Source of the DNA: an uncultured Oscillospiraceae bacterium | GTDB taxonomy: Bacteria; Bacillota; Clostridia; Oscillospirales; Oscillospiraceae | NCBI GenBank assembly: GCA_934593275.1 | Contig: CAKTQE010000001.1 | Coordinates: forward strand, 1-64,000 | Length of the DNA stretch: 64,000 nucleotides | Reading direction: 5' to 3' | Shown here: piece after piece, positions 50,944 through 60,388 of the stretch | Numbering within the stretch: the stretch's first letter is position 1 | Layout: every line of letters begins with the position of its first letter | Notes under the pieces: generated by a model | The model's input: the letters and a program-made list of their open reading frames with translations, nothing else | Told to the model about the DNA's origin: nothing | Database searches by the model: none | Program-made: the position numbers and the translations under genes

Positions 50944-51033
50944 GGGCCGGAATGTGGCAGCAGTGGTCTTCCCACTTCTGTCTTTTCTTTTCACGTATTT
51001 CAAAAATAAAACCATGAGAGGTCGTAGAGGACT

Positions 51034-52134
51034 GTGGATTTTAATAAGAAATTAGAGCAGGTGTGTCGGCTCTTCCGGATTGAGGATACCTATCTCGGCT
51101 ACGAAACCATCCAGATGGGCAATGTCAACCGCACCTACAAAGTAAACTTCCGGTTAAAAAACGGAAATCCAAAATCTTTTCTGGTTCAAAATGTCAATAC
51201 TTACGCATTCCGTGACCCCGTAGGACTGATGGACAATATTGATAAGGTCACAGAACACATCCGGGCCAAATGCCCGGACCGGACGTGTCTGCACTTCCAC
51301 CATACCGCGGACCGGAAAACCTACGTCATTGACGGCAGCAACTTCTGGCGCATGACCAACTATATTCCCTCCATCACCTTTAACTCCGTAAAAGACCCGG
51401 AAATTCTCAGAAATGCCGGACGGGTGTTTGGAGAATTCCAGGACCAGCTTTCCGACTTTGACATTCACTCCCTCCGGGAGACCATTCCCAATTTCCACAA
51501 TACCCGGCAGCGTTACGCCGACTTTAAGGCCGCCGTCGCCGAAGACAAGGCCGGACGGGTCCAGGAGGTTCAGGAAGAAATTGACTTCTTACTGGCAAAC
51601 GAAGATCTGGCCTGCACTCTGACAGACCTGTATAACCAAGGCCGTCTTCCCCTGCGGGTGACCCACAATGACACCAAAATCAACAACGTTCTGTTCAGCA
51701 CCGACGATCACCGGGCATTGGTGGTCATCGACCTGGATACCGTCATGCCCGGACTCATGGGCCATGATTTTGGTGATGCCATCCGTTTTGCCGCCAACCG
51801 CTGTGAAGAGGACTGCAAAGACCCCAGCCAGGCCGGCGTGGACATGGATGTATTCAGGGCTTTCTCCCAGGGGTTCCTGGAAATGACCGCCGCTTCCATG
51901 ACCCAGGAAGAGGCCGACACCCTGGCCCTGAGCTGCTTCTGCCTGACGGCGGAGCTTTGCACCCGGTTCCTGGGGGACTATCTGCAAGGAGACCCCTATT
52001 TTAAGACCCTCTACCCCGAGCATAACCTGGTGCGCACCCGCTGCCAGATCGCCCTGTGCAAAGACATGCTGGCCAAGCGGGCAGAAATGGAGCAAATCGT
52101 CCAGGACTGTCTGGCCGCTGCCCGAAAAGCCTGA
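51034..52134 (+). CDS. APH-family phosphotransferase, N-acetylhexosamine-kinase-like
   Basis: The 366-residue protein has an aminoglycoside-phosphotransferase/choline-kinase fold. The nucleotide-binding N-lobe includes MGNVNRTYKV and FLVQNVNTYAF. The Brenner motif is RVTHNDTKINNVLF (catalytic Asp) and the metal-binding motif is VVIDLDTVMPG. The overall pattern, especially NVN..AF, resembles N-acetylhexosamine 1-kinases (NahK) that phosphorylate GlcNAc/GalNAc at C1, but the substrate is not certain. It starts at GTG with AGAGG 3 nt upstream. It is a single gene with its own promoter and terminator. Confidence 0.82.
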   Translation: MDFNKKLEQVCRLFRIEDTYLGYETIQMGNVNRTYKVNFRLKNGNPKSFLVQNVNTYAFRDPVGLMDNIDKVTEHIRAKCPDRTCLHFHHTADRKTYVIDGSNFWRMTNYIPSITFNSVKDPEILRNAGRVFGEFQDQLSDFDIHSLRETIPNFHNTRQRYADFKAAVAEDKAGRVQEVQEEIDFLLANEDLACTLTDLYNQGRLPLRVTHNDTKINNVLFSTDDHRALVVIDLDTVMPGLMGHDFGDAIRFAANRCEEDCKDPSQAGVDMDVFRAFSQGFLEMTAASMTQEEADTLALSCFCLTAELCTRFLGDYLQGDPYFKTLYPEHNLVRTRCQIALCKDMLAKRAEMEQIVQDCLAAARKA

Positions 52135-52146
52135 GAAATCCCAGAA

Positions 52147-52184
52147 AAAATTTTCCCGTCTGCAAGAGTGCAGGCGGGAATTTT
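52147..52184. terminator. Bidirectional terminator after the kinase gene
   Basis: Long stem: AAAATTTTCCCGTCTGCA pairs with TGCAGGCGGGAATTTT, with a 4-nt loop. It serves convergent genes. Confidence 0.85.
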
Positions 52185-52189
52185 GTATA

Positions 52190-53089
52190 TCATGAACCAA
52201 GGAGGTTGGGGCGAAATCCCTCCATGAGGGCATCGTTCTCCATGATAAAGGGCCGAGCGGTATCCTGGCCCCAGGCGGTGTCGTATTTTTCCGTCAGGTA
52301 ATCGCTGAGGGCCTGCCGGTCTTGGAACCGGAGCAGTCGGTAAGGCTCCTGGAACGCCACCTTTTCCACGAAGAGCAGCGTTCCCTCCTCTCCGGGAAGC
52401 AGCACACCGGTGTGGCCCACGGAAAGGGTTCCCGCATCATCGGAAAATCGGTCATGGAAAATCACGGTGATCAGGCTTGCGCTTCCTTGTGTGAACTGAA
52501 TCCCCCGCTGTGTCCAGCCCTCCCTAAAAGCCCGGACCTGCTCCTCTGTATTGGTGGAATCCGCCGCGGCCACCGGAGCAAAGAGGGCGCAGAATTTGGC
52601 CTGACTCTCGCCGCAGAGTCCCGCCTCATCCTGTTTCAGGGCCTCCAAATCCAGAAACAGGAAGTCTTCTCCCTGGGTGGCGGGTGCATCCGGGGCCACG
52701 GTCACACGGTCTCCCAAAAGGCCAAAGGCGGTAATGCGGCAATTGTAGCCGGGAAAACTCCCGTTTTGGGCCATCCATTCCTCCTGCATGGCGTAGGGGT
52801 CGTATTTGGTAAATGCCGCCGGAGCCTTTTCAAACCCCTTTGTCAGCCACTGCGCTTTCACACTGGCGTTGAACCGGTCCACACGGGTCATCAGGTTCTC
52901 AATGCGATAATCCAAAATCCCCGCTTGCTTGAGCGTCTCCTCCAATAGCCCCCGGGAAGCCCCATCCGTCAAATTGGAATACTCTACGGTTTCCACCATA
53001 GGCTGTGTCGGCTCCGTTTTCCCGGCACAGCCGGTAAACAGCACCAGGGTCAGAGCCAAAAGTGCCGCCCGTTTCAGAAAATTCTTCAT
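52190..53089 (-). CDS. DUF4300-family lipoprotein
   Basis: The 299-residue protein has a lipoprotein signal (LVLFTGCAG, lipidated Cys near residue 21). It resembles the DUF4300 family of Gram-positive surface lipoproteins (VEYSNLTDGASRGLLEETL, GYNCRITAFGLLGD). The function is unknown. The ATG at 53089 has AGGAGAAG upstream. A palindromic repeat and a terminator separate it from the polysaccharide operon behind it. Confidence 0.75.
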   Translation of the reverse strand: MKNFLKRAALLALTLVLFTGCAGKTEPTQPMVETVEYSNLTDGASRGLLEETLKQAGILDYRIENLMTRVDRFNASVKAQWLTKGFEKAPAAFTKYDPYAMQEEWMAQNGSFPGYNCRITAFGLLGDRVTVAPDAPATQGEDFLFLDLEALKQDEAGLCGESQAKFCALFAPVAAADSTNTEEQVRAFREGWTQRGIQFTQGSASLITVIFHDRFSDDAGTLSVGHTGVLLPGEEGTLLFVEKVAFQEPYRLLRFQDRQALSDYLTEKYDTAWGQDTARPFIMENDALMEGFRPNLLGS

Positions 53090-53152
53090 GTGCTTCTCCT
53101 TTGTTGTTTTTATTAGTGTACCCCAAAAGCCACAGGAAGCCGCAAAAATCTT

Positions 53153-53232
53153 AGGAAGCTCTGATTAAATCGGCAAGAGCTGACGGCAAAAGATTCGCCG
53201 CTCAGCCGCAGACGATTTATTCAGAGTTTCCC
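53153..53232. repeat. Palindromic intergenic repeat, copy 2
   Basis: The ends AGGAAGCTCTGATTAAATCG and CGATTTATTCAGAGTTTCCC are inverted repeats matching the ends of the element at 27198-27326, around a different, shorter GC-rich core. Confidence 0.7.
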
Positions 53233-53242
53233 TTATGGCTAA

Positions 53243-53282
53243 AACGGCACACAGACCGCCGTCTACGGTGCTGTGTGCCGTT
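53243..53282 (-). terminator. Terminator of the surface-polysaccharide operon
   Basis: A perfect 12-bp stem AACGGCACACAG / CTGTGTGCCGTT with a 16-nt loop, 37 nt after the last stop, with TTTT on the minus strand. Confidence 0.75.
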
Positions 53283-53318
53283 CCTGTTGCCGAGCATGAA
53301 CGCCATGCCGGAAAATAA

Positions 53319-54299
53319 TCAGGTAATGCTCTGCATATAGCCGTAGACAGACATTTTCCCGTCCACGGTTTCCGGGTAGTGCTTGCGCCAGTTCAGCTTG
53401 TGGAAAATCTGATTTTCGGTCAGGCGTTTCCACAAGTCCTCCTCATAGGGTTTGTCCGTATAGTCAAAAAGGGTATAGACCTCCCGGTTGTTGGGACCAA
53501 TGGCATCCACCGCATCCCGGGACTCCGGATACAGGTCGTAGAGCATCCGGAAGCACAGATTGATGGGATGGTAGTCCATCAGGTGACCGTATTTTTTCTG
53601 GTATTCCAGGAAGAAGCGATAACAGAAGTCGTAGACCATGCACTCCGTTCCCCCAGCCAGCAGGAAAGAAGTCAGGCCACCGTAGTAGGGATTCCGGTTC
53701 CGGTCCTCCTTGCCCCACATCTGGATGCTGTAAAGCTCCGCATCCAAATAGGCTTTCGGAATTTTGTCGCTGACGAATACAGTGGAGTCCACCCACATTC
53801 CTCCAAAACGGCTGAGCAGATTCATCCGCAAAAGGTCTGAAAAATGGGTCAAAGTCAGCTTGCCGGATTTGAGATTTTTGTAGACATAGGGTGGAAATGT
53901 CACATACTGGCCAATGTTTTCTCCCGTCAGCAGCACCACTTTCGCATTTTCCGGGGCATTTTTCCGCAGAGAGCGGATGCACAGCTTGACAACCTCCGGC
54001 ATATGCGCCTCCCCCTGGAGCCAGCATACCCAGATGAATTTTTGGTCTGATTCCGGTTTGTGAGGCGTAAAATGATAGTCCCGGAGAAAATCCCCGAAAT
54101 CCTCTGTAAGAATGTCATAGCAGGTATCCAGCCACTTCATCCGGTTCTCCCTCACGGGGTACAGCCGATCAGTCCGTTCCTTGCCAAATTTCAGGATGTA
54201 GGTAGGTTTTGTAAATTTGGCATTGAGCAGGTTTCCCACTTTCTGCTGGATTTTCAGCCGCTTGTAATCCGCCTCTGTCAGGCCCAGGGAATCTCTCAT
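53319..54299 (-). CDS. Capsular polysaccharide synthesis-type glycosyltransferase
   Basis: The 326-residue protein resembles the Caps_synth/GT32-like family. It has KFIWVCWLQGEAHMPEVVKLCIRSLRKN, then HFSDLLRMNLLSRFGGMWVDSTVF with the D-x-D-type site (WVDST), and YPIN-like HPINLCFRMLYD. It probably transfers a sugar during surface-polysaccharide assembly. The ATG at 54299 has GGAGTG upstream; the longer frame overlaps the GH13 gene and is less likely. It is the last gene of the six-gene operon. Confidence 0.82.
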   Translation of the reverse strand: MRDSLGLTEADYKRLKIQQKVGNLLNAKFTKPTYILKFGKERTDRLYPVRENRMKWLDTCYDILTEDFGDFLRDYHFTPHKPESDQKFIWVCWLQGEAHMPEVVKLCIRSLRKNAPENAKVVLLTGENIGQYVTFPPYVYKNLKSGKLTLTHFSDLLRMNLLSRFGGMWVDSTVFVSDKIPKAYLDAELYSIQMWGKEDRNRNPYYGGLTSFLLAGGTECMVYDFCYRFFLEYQKKYGHLMDYHPINLCFRMLYDLYPESRDAVDAIGPNNREVYTLFDYTDKPYEEDLWKRLTENQIFHKLNWRKHYPETVDGKMSVYGYMQSIT

Positions 54300-54325
54300 G
54301 TTCTGTCCACTCCGTTCTCCGCATG

Positions 54326-55978
54326 TTATTTCCAAAGGTACACCCTTGTCTCGTAGGGCTGTAGGGTTCCGGGGATGGGGTCTTGGTAATTGCACAAAAT
54401 CAGCTTGCCCTGGTCCAGCCGGAAGTCCTTGGGGGGCTGATAGTTCTGCCGCCTGGGGCTAAAGGAGCAGATGACCAGTATCCGCTGCCGTCCATCCCGC
54501 ATGGAATACTGATACAACCACTTACTGCCCTTGGTATACTCCTCATAGGTACCCCAGCGGACACAGCTGAGCCGTTTGCGCAGGGCAATGGCCAATCTGT
54601 AGAAATTCAAAACGGAATTCAAATCTTCGTCCTGGCTGGCCACATTGATCTGACGGTAATTGTCATTGACATAAAACCAGGGTGTCCCGGTGGTAAAGCC
54701 CGCATTTTCGCTGCCGTCCCACTGCATGGGTGTCCGGGCGGAATCCCGGGAGCAACGCCAAAGTCTGTGAAGCCTGGCCCTGGGGGTCATCCGCTGGGCG
54801 TAGTGGTCAAAGTAATAGAGGGTCGCCACGTCCTCATACATCTCGGGGCTCCCCGGGTGCCAGTTGGTCATGCCGATCTCCTGGCCCTGATAGACAAAGG
54901 GGGTGCCTTTCTGGAACAGATACATGGCCGCCAGCATTTTGGCACTTTGCTCCCGGTAGTTCACGTCTCCATACCTGGAAACGATTCTGGGGTGGTCGTG
55001 GTTTTCCAGGAACAGCATGTTCCAGCCCCGGCCCTCCAACTTCCGCTGCCACAGGCGATAGGCTCTTTTCAGCCGTTTGAGAGAGAATTTCAGGGGGAAG
55101 AAATCTTGGAACAGGCAGTCGGCGCACATGGCGGCGTTCTGGATCATCATGCTGAATTCCTGATTTTTCCCCTCCTGAATGTAGCGCAGGGCGATTTTCG
55201 GCGTCACCATAGGGGCCTCTGCCAAGGTCATGCAGTCATAGTCTTTCAGCACGGAATCCCGGAATTCCGACAGATATTCGTGGATTTTCGGCCCGTGGTT
55301 GTAGTGAAACAGGCCCTTATAAACCGGCATCAGGCGGTCATTGGGCAACCCCGGCTTCTTGGAGATGAACGTGATCACGTTCTCCCGGAAGCCGTCCACT
55401 CCCAAATCCAGCCAAAAGCGCATGATGTTTTTGACTTCCTCCCGAACCAGAGGGTTGTCCATATTCAGGTCCGGCTGCTTGACCGCAAACAGGTGCAGGT
55501 AGTATTCTTTCCGTACCGGGTCATAGGTCCAGGCCTTGCCCTCAAAATGGGAATCCCAGTTGTTGGGAAGCTTCCCGTTTTTCTTGGCGGGCCGCCAGAT
55601 ATAGTAATCTGTATAAGGTTCAATGCGGCGGCGGCTTTTCTGAAACCACTCATGTTCATCACTGGTGTGGTTGATGACCAGATCCATAATGACCTTCATC
55701 CCCCGGCTGTGGGCTGCTTCCAGCACCGCCTGAAAGGCTTCCATGCCGCCGAACATGGGGTCAATGTCCAGATAGTCCGAAACATCGTAGCCGCAGTCCG
55801 CCCCACCGGAGGGATACAGCGGGGAAAACCAGATGCCGTTACAGCCCAGGCTTTTGATATAATCCAGCTTTTGAAGCACCCCATACAGGTCCCCCATGCC
55901 GTCGCCGTTGCCATCCATAAAGCTTCTGGGCCAAATCTGATAAAATACGGTATCTTTATACCATTGGGTTTGCTCCAT
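54326..55978 (-). CDS. GH13 alpha-glucosidase-like protein with Asn at the nucleophile position
   Basis: The 550-residue protein has the GH13 fold of oligo-1,6-/alpha-glucosidases: WYKDTVFYQIWPRSFMDGNGDG, GIWFSPLYPSGGADCGYDVSDY and region I DLVINHTSDEHEW (99-111). Region II reads GVDGFRENVITF: the catalytic nucleophile, normally Asp, is Asn at residue 200 (codon AAC). The acid/base E254 (TLAEAP) and D328 (NHDHPR) are present. Standard hydrolysis should therefore be lost or strongly reduced. It may bind or rearrange glycans, or the change may be recent. It is embedded among glycosyltransferase genes rather than sugar-uptake genes. Confidence 0.88.
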   Translation of the reverse strand: MEQTQWYKDTVFYQIWPRSFMDGNGDGMGDLYGVLQKLDYIKSLGCNGIWFSPLYPSGGADCGYDVSDYLDIDPMFGGMEAFQAVLEAAHSRGMKVIMDLVINHTSDEHEWFQKSRRRIEPYTDYYIWRPAKKNGKLPNNWDSHFEGKAWTYDPVRKEYYLHLFAVKQPDLNMDNPLVREEVKNIMRFWLDLGVDGFRENVITFISKKPGLPNDRLMPVYKGLFHYNHGPKIHEYLSEFRDSVLKDYDCMTLAEAPMVTPKIALRYIQEGKNQEFSMMIQNAAMCADCLFQDFFPLKFSLKRLKRAYRLWQRKLEGRGWNMLFLENHDHPRIVSRYGDVNYREQSAKMLAAMYLFQKGTPFVYQGQEIGMTNWHPGSPEMYEDVATLYYFDHYAQRMTPRARLHRLWRCSRDSARTPMQWDGSENAGFTTGTPWFYVNDNYRQINVASQDEDLNSVLNFYRLAIALRKRLSCVRWGTYEEYTKGSKWLYQYSMRDGRQRILVICSFSPRRQNYQPPKDFRLDQGKLILCNYQDPIPGTLQPYETRVYLWK

Positions 55979-56071
55979 GGTCCATCCCTCGTTTCTTGCT
56001 GTTCCTTACATTATATCTTTCTCTCCAAAAAAGGTCAAGGGTGCGATTCTTGCGGACTGCACCCTTGAAGA

Positions 56072-57241
56072 TCATTTTTTAAATAATTTTTTTCGGACCT
56101 TCTCCAGAGTTTCCCGCCAGAACAGCGACAAAATCACTTTTTTATAGGGATAGGTAATGCCCCGGACGTGATAGGCCACGTCTGCCCCACGCTCCTGGGC
56201 CGTAGGTGGAATTTTCCGGGCATCCGGACCCAAACGGTACAGCCGCAGTTCCTCTCCGGGGACCTTTGCCAGCACATTCCACTCCTGGGGCCGCATTTCC
56301 CGGCCATAGGTTTGGAGCAGCTCTGCCCCCTGGATTCGGGAGGCAGTCAAAACATAGTCCTTTCCCTCAAAGCATTCCTTGGCACCGTAGAGATCTACGC
56401 ACAGGTTTTCCCGGTCCAGAGCTTTTCTCAGCCAAAGATTTTCCATCCAGGCATCATACACCGCCCGTGACGCAGGAAGCTCCGAAAGCCGCAATGTGTC
56501 CCGCCGTCCCCCTTGGGCCAAGGGTACCTGAAACAGTCCGGTTTTTATTGCGAAATTCACCCCCGCATCAGAAAAACAGGTTGTCCGGGCAACTCTTGGG
56601 TACAGAAAAAAACGGTTGGTTTCAATGGTATAGGCAATGTAGTATTTCAGCCACGAATTCTTTCCCCATTCCTTGATATGGCCGGGAATTTTGGGAGAAG
56701 CCCCGAAATCATAGTCGGCATTCCGCTCCAACCAGTTGGAAAACAGGCCCCACTGCTCCTTGGTCCACATCTGACCCCAGGAACAGGCATACTGGAAATA
56801 CCAGTTGTCATAGCCGTCATCCAGCGGCTCAAAAACTTTGTCCGTCAGCTGGCTTAAACGGTGGTTATACAGGGCCACACCGGCAATCTGGTCTTTCCCT
56901 TTGACGAATTCCAGGCATTCCAGGGCGTACCGGTAAAAATCCGGGGACACATACAAATCATCCTCCAAAAGGATGATGCCATCGTGGCTCTGGGTCAGGC
57001 CGCCGCACTGGAGAATATGCCGCTTGAGGCCCAGGTTTTCCTGCTGGTAAAGCACCTGTTTTTCCCCAAAGGGCCAGGAAAAGCTCTGGGCGTAGCTTAA
57101 AACGTCCTGGTTATCCCCCCGGTCAATGCTGATGATGAGGGGGGCATTTTCCGGGTATTCTCCCTGTAGGAGACTCCCTAAAATCCGTTTCAGGGACTCT
57201 ATTCGGTTGTAGGCCACCACCACAATGGGCAAATCAGCCAT
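56072..57241 (-). CDS. GT2-like glycosyltransferase
   Basis: The 389-residue protein has PIVVVAYNRIESLKRILGSLL, then IISIDRGDN and GIILLEDDLYVSPDFYRYALECLEFV with an EDD metal/nucleotide-sugar site. The middle region (YFQYACSWGQMWTKEQW) resembles transferases acting on surface glycans. A C-terminal basic helix may touch the membrane. The ATG at 57241 has GGAGG 9 nt upstream and lies inside the previous gene's end by 8 nt; longer frames overlap that gene. Confidence 0.85.
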   Translation of the reverse strand: MADLPIVVVAYNRIESLKRILGSLLQGEYPENAPLIISIDRGDNQDVLSYAQSFSWPFGEKQVLYQQENLGLKRHILQCGGLTQSHDGIILLEDDLYVSPDFYRYALECLEFVKGKDQIAGVALYNHRLSQLTDKVFEPLDDGYDNWYFQYACSWGQMWTKEQWGLFSNWLERNADYDFGASPKIPGHIKEWGKNSWLKYYIAYTIETNRFFLYPRVARTTCFSDAGVNFAIKTGLFQVPLAQGGRRDTLRLSELPASRAVYDAWMENLWLRKALDRENLCVDLYGAKECFEGKDYVLTASRIQGAELLQTYGREMRPQEWNVLAKVPGEELRLYRLGPDARKIPPTAQERGADVAYHVRGITYPYKKVILSLFWRETLEKVRKKLFKK

Positions 57242-58358
57242 GGTTTCTGCCTCCCTCCGCAATGCGCACCGCCTGATCATAGCCCTTAGCCACGGCGGCA
57301 AAACTGAATTTTTCCCCAAGCTGTGTCCGAAGCTCCTGAGAAACATCAGGGTTTTCAAGCAAAGCATCCAGAGCGGCTGCAAATTCCTCCGGCTTTTCCG
57401 GGTTTGCCATCAGGCCGTTTTTCCCCGGGACTACCACGTCACAGGCCCCGTCGGCATAGACGGAGGCCGCCACCGGCAGCCCCGCACAGCCCGCCTCCAC
57501 CAGAATGAGTCCAAAACAGTCTGACCTGGAGGGTACCGCCAGAACCGTGGCTCCTGAGTACTCGGAAAGCAAGGCTTCCCCCTCCCGGTAGCCCAGCCAA
57601 TCGATTCTGCTGCTGACACCCAGGCGATCTGCCAGGGCCTGAATTTCTGCCTGCTGGCCGTCTACATCATTGCCCACTACCCGAAGCCGGGCGTTTAGAT
57701 GTTCCATAGCCGCCAAGGCCTCCACCAGCAAATCCAGCCCCTTTTCCCGGGATATCCGGCCCACATACAAAATGGTATTCTCCTGGGGCTGCCGGGTAAG
57801 CTTTACAAAGGGGGTCACATCCACCGTCAGCAACGCCACGGCGATTTTCTCCTCCGGTGCCCCCCAGTGCAGCAGCTTTTCCTTAGCCCGGGTGCCGCTG
57901 GCCAGATAGGCATCGGCTTTCCCGATAATGAGCTTCCGGGTAAGCTTTTGCACCCGGCCGATATAAGCCTCAGACCGCAGGGTACCGTCTGTCATGTTGA
58001 TATAGGGAACACCGTGGCGTTTGGCCCACAGCAGCGTCCGCACCGCGGAAAGATTGTATTCCCCGCCGATGATCACCTGGGGCTTGAGCCGGTTCAGCAT
58101 TTTGGTCAGCCCATAGGGAATATGGATATACCGGGTGGCCGTACCGCCCACGTCTCCCCCCTTGACCCGCAGGATTTTGGAACTGAGAAAATAGGTGTCC
58201 TTTAGTTCCTCCTCCGATACTTTCCAGGCCCGGTCCGCCTCGGTATGGCTGGTATAGAGAACCTGATAACGGTATTGGGATTCTCCGGACTGCATATAGG
58301 AAAACAAAGCCGTTCGGTAAGGGGCGGGAATATTGCTGAGGATCAACACATTTTTCAT
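57234..58358 (-). CDS. GT4-family glycosyltransferase
   Basis: The 374-residue protein is a GT-B enzyme. The N-terminal half starts MKNVLILSNIPAPYRTALF. The C-terminal half has ILYVGRISREKGLDLLVEAL and the nucleotide-sugar E-x7-E segment in VPSRSDCFGLILVEAGCAGLPV. The donor and acceptor are unknown. It overlaps the preceding GT4 gene as ATGA. Confidence 0.93.
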   Translation of the reverse strand: MKNVLILSNIPAPYRTALFSYMQSGESQYRYQVLYTSHTEADRAWKVSEEELKDTYFLSSKILRVKGGDVGGTATRYIHIPYGLTKMLNRLKPQVIIGGEYNLSAVRTLLWAKRHGVPYINMTDGTLRSEAYIGRVQKLTRKLIIGKADAYLASGTRAKEKLLHWGAPEEKIAVALLTVDVTPFVKLTRQPQENTILYVGRISREKGLDLLVEALAAMEHLNARLRVVGNDVDGQQAEIQALADRLGVSSRIDWLGYREGEALLSEYSGATVLAVPSRSDCFGLILVEAGCAGLPVAASVYADGACDVVVPGKNGLMANPEKPEEFAAALDALLENPDVSQELRTQLGEKFSFAAVAKGYDQAVRIAEGGRNHG

Positions 58359-59533
58359 CGTCTTTGCTCCATGGCTTTTTCGTAGATTTCCATCAAACGC
58401 CGGTAGTTTTCCGCCGGGTCCATGTCTTTTTTGTATCTGGCGAGTACCGCCTCGGTCCAGTCCTGTTTCTTTTCCCAGAAAGCCGCCAGGGTATCCGCCA
58501 AAGATTGGGGGTCATCCCCCCGGAATTTCATACCGGTGACACCCTCTTCAATCAGGCTGCCGCCGTTGCCCAGCCGGGATACCAGCACCGGGGTACCCAC
58601 GGAAAAGGACTCCGCAATGCTCATGGGGAAGCCCTCGTACCACTGGGTAGGCAGAATCATGGCCCGGCTCTCCCGCAGCAGCAGCCTGACCTCCTCATTG
58701 GACACAAAGCCCAAAAGGCGCACATTGTGAAGCCCGTTGGTCCCTATAAACTCCCGGCACCAGTCTTCCAGGGGACCGCTGCCGCAAATCAGCAATTCCG
58801 GACCCAAATCGCCCAACAGACGCCAGCCCTCCAGCAAAACCTTGATGCCTTTCAGCTCGTCCAGCCGTCCCGCAAAGAGGATTTGATTTTTTCGCCGGTT
58901 TCCGGGCAGCGGCTCCAAGGTCTGCTCCACGGCGTTGGCCTTGACCAAAACCCGCTCCGGGGACAGCCCCGGAAGCTTCAACAGCTTCTGGCGGTTAAAT
59001 TCCGTCAGGCAGATGTAGGTCAGCTTCTTATAAATTCCCGTGGCCCGGTGCAGCTTCATAGACAGCACACAGCAAAGCGTCTGGGCAAAGCTGCCCCGGT
59101 AGCACCGGTGCTTCAGGGCGCAGCCCAGGCCCTTTGTGACGCAATCCTCGCATATATGGCCCTGGCGGTAAAAGGTGGCCCCGGGACACAGAAGCCTAAA
59201 ATTATGAACGGTCTGCACCACCGCCGCCCCTTCCTTTCGGGCGGCATAGTACACCGCCGGGGAAATGAGCATCAGGGTATTGTGTACATGAACCAAATCA
59301 ATTTGATTCTCCCGCAGGATTTTCCGGACCTCCCGGTAAGTCCTGGGGTTAAAGAGAACAGAAAAAGGCAGGCACATCTTTTTCCACAAAGGGAATTCTG
59401 AAAGCTCTCCATTATTTCGGAAGTAGGTCAGAACCCTGTGGCCATGGGCCTGCAGCATTTTCTGCTCACCGAGTGCCACTACCTCCTCCCCGCCGGGGAT
59501 CTGGTAGAGATTGTGAACGATGAGTATATTCAT
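58355..59533 (-). CDS. GT4-family glycosyltransferase
   Basis: The 392-residue GT-B enzyme has MNILIVHNLYQIPGGEEVVALGE, a DLVHVHNTLMLISPAVYYAARKEGA acceptor region, and a Cys-rich loop (CPGATFYRQGHICEDCVTKGLGCALKHRCYRGS) typical of this subgroup. It ends with ILFAGRLDELKGIKVLLEGW and LPTQWYEGFPMSIAESFSVGTPV. The ATG at 59533 has GAGGGAA upstream. It starts 2 nt after the WecG-type gene. Confidence 0.93.
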   Translation of the reverse strand: MNILIVHNLYQIPGGEEVVALGEQKMLQAHGHRVLTYFRNNGELSEFPLWKKMCLPFSVLFNPRTYREVRKILRENQIDLVHVHNTLMLISPAVYYAARKEGAAVVQTVHNFRLLCPGATFYRQGHICEDCVTKGLGCALKHRCYRGSFAQTLCCVLSMKLHRATGIYKKLTYICLTEFNRQKLLKLPGLSPERVLVKANAVEQTLEPLPGNRRKNQILFAGRLDELKGIKVLLEGWRLLGDLGPELLICGSGPLEDWCREFIGTNGLHNVRLLGFVSNEEVRLLLRESRAMILPTQWYEGFPMSIAESFSVGTPVLVSRLGNGGSLIEEGVTGMKFRGDDPQSLADTLAAFWEKKQDWTEAVLARYKKDMDPAENYRRLMEIYEKAMEQRR

Positions 59534-59535
59534 TT

Positions 59536-60318
59536 TTATTTCCCTCGCAAATCCGCTTCGATGAGATAAAGCGTATTGGTGTAGAGATACCGATAAAACA
59601 GCCGCTTGGGGTCTTGCAGCAGCCGGTAGAACCATTCCAGGTTGTGCCGCTGCATCCAGTCCGGGGCGCGGTAGATGTTTTCCGCCGCATAGTCAAAGGC
59701 TGCGCCAACACCCACCATCAGCCCAGGGACCCGGCCCTGGTGGGCGTGCATCCAGATTTCCTGCTTGGGTGCGCCCAGGCCCACCCAGACGAAATCCGGC
59801 TGTTTTTCCCATAGCTCTTCCAGGAGGGCCTGGTCCTCCTCCTGGGTCATGGGGCGGAACGGCGGGCTAAAGCACCCGGCGATCTGGATACCGGGGTAGT
59901 GTGTGCGCAAATTCTTTTCCATTTTTTCCAGAGTCTCAGGGGTGCTGCCGTAAAAATAGTGCCGCCACCCCTTGGAAATACCGGCAGCAATGGCCTGCTG
60001 CATATAGTCCGGCCCTGTGACCCGGCGCATGGACCGGTAGCCTCTGCGGCGGCCGGTGGAAGAAAGGGGGCCGCCATCGGGAATGGCCAGAATGCCTCCG
60101 TTTTGAACCTCCATATAGCTGGGGTCTTTATAAGCCGTCACCGTGGTATGCACATTGGACACGCAGATATAATCCCCGGAGAGGATTTTGAGATTCCGCT
60201 CCGTAAAGTCCAGCAGCCAGGGCATGTCAATGGCCGCGATTTGGACCCCCAGAATGGGACACGTGGGCAGCGAGGCCTTATTCACCTGATGCTGGAAATC
60301 GCCTGCTGTCTTGTCCAC
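59536..60318 (-). CDS. WecG/TagA/CpsF-family (GT26) glycosyltransferase
   Basis: The 260-residue protein has the family core: VHTTVTAYKDPSYMEVQNGG, LAIPDGGPL, RVTGPDYM, HYFYGSTPETLEKMEKNL, PDFVWVGLGAPKQEIWMHAH and GVGAAFDYAAENIYRAPDWMQRHNLEWFYRLLQDPKRLFYRYL. Members add ManNAc(A)-type sugars to lipid-linked GlcNAc early in teichoic acid or enterobacterial-antigen-type synthesis. It heads the polysaccharide operon. The start is GTG at 60318 with AAGGAGGG 8 nt upstream. Confidence 0.95.
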   Translation of the reverse strand: MDKTAGDFQHQVNKASLPTCPILGVQIAAIDMPWLLDFTERNLKILSGDYICVSNVHTTVTAYKDPSYMEVQNGGILAIPDGGPLSSTGRRRGYRSMRRVTGPDYMQQAIAAGISKGWRHYFYGSTPETLEKMEKNLRTHYPGIQIAGCFSPPFRPMTQEEDQALLEELWEKQPDFVWVGLGAPKQEIWMHAHQGRVPGLMVGVGAAFDYAAENIYRAPDWMQRHNLEWFYRLLQDPKRLFYRYLYTNTLYLIEADLRGK

Positions 60319-60388
60319 GTTCTTCCCTCCTTGGTTGCAAATGGTTAGATGGTGTTATTATACCACCTTTTTTGTAAAAAATCTACTA

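Noticed and set aside
50703..50975. 90-residue open frame on the minus strand upstream of smc
   Set aside because: It contains the smc promoter, has no Shine-Dalgarno and shows no conserved features.
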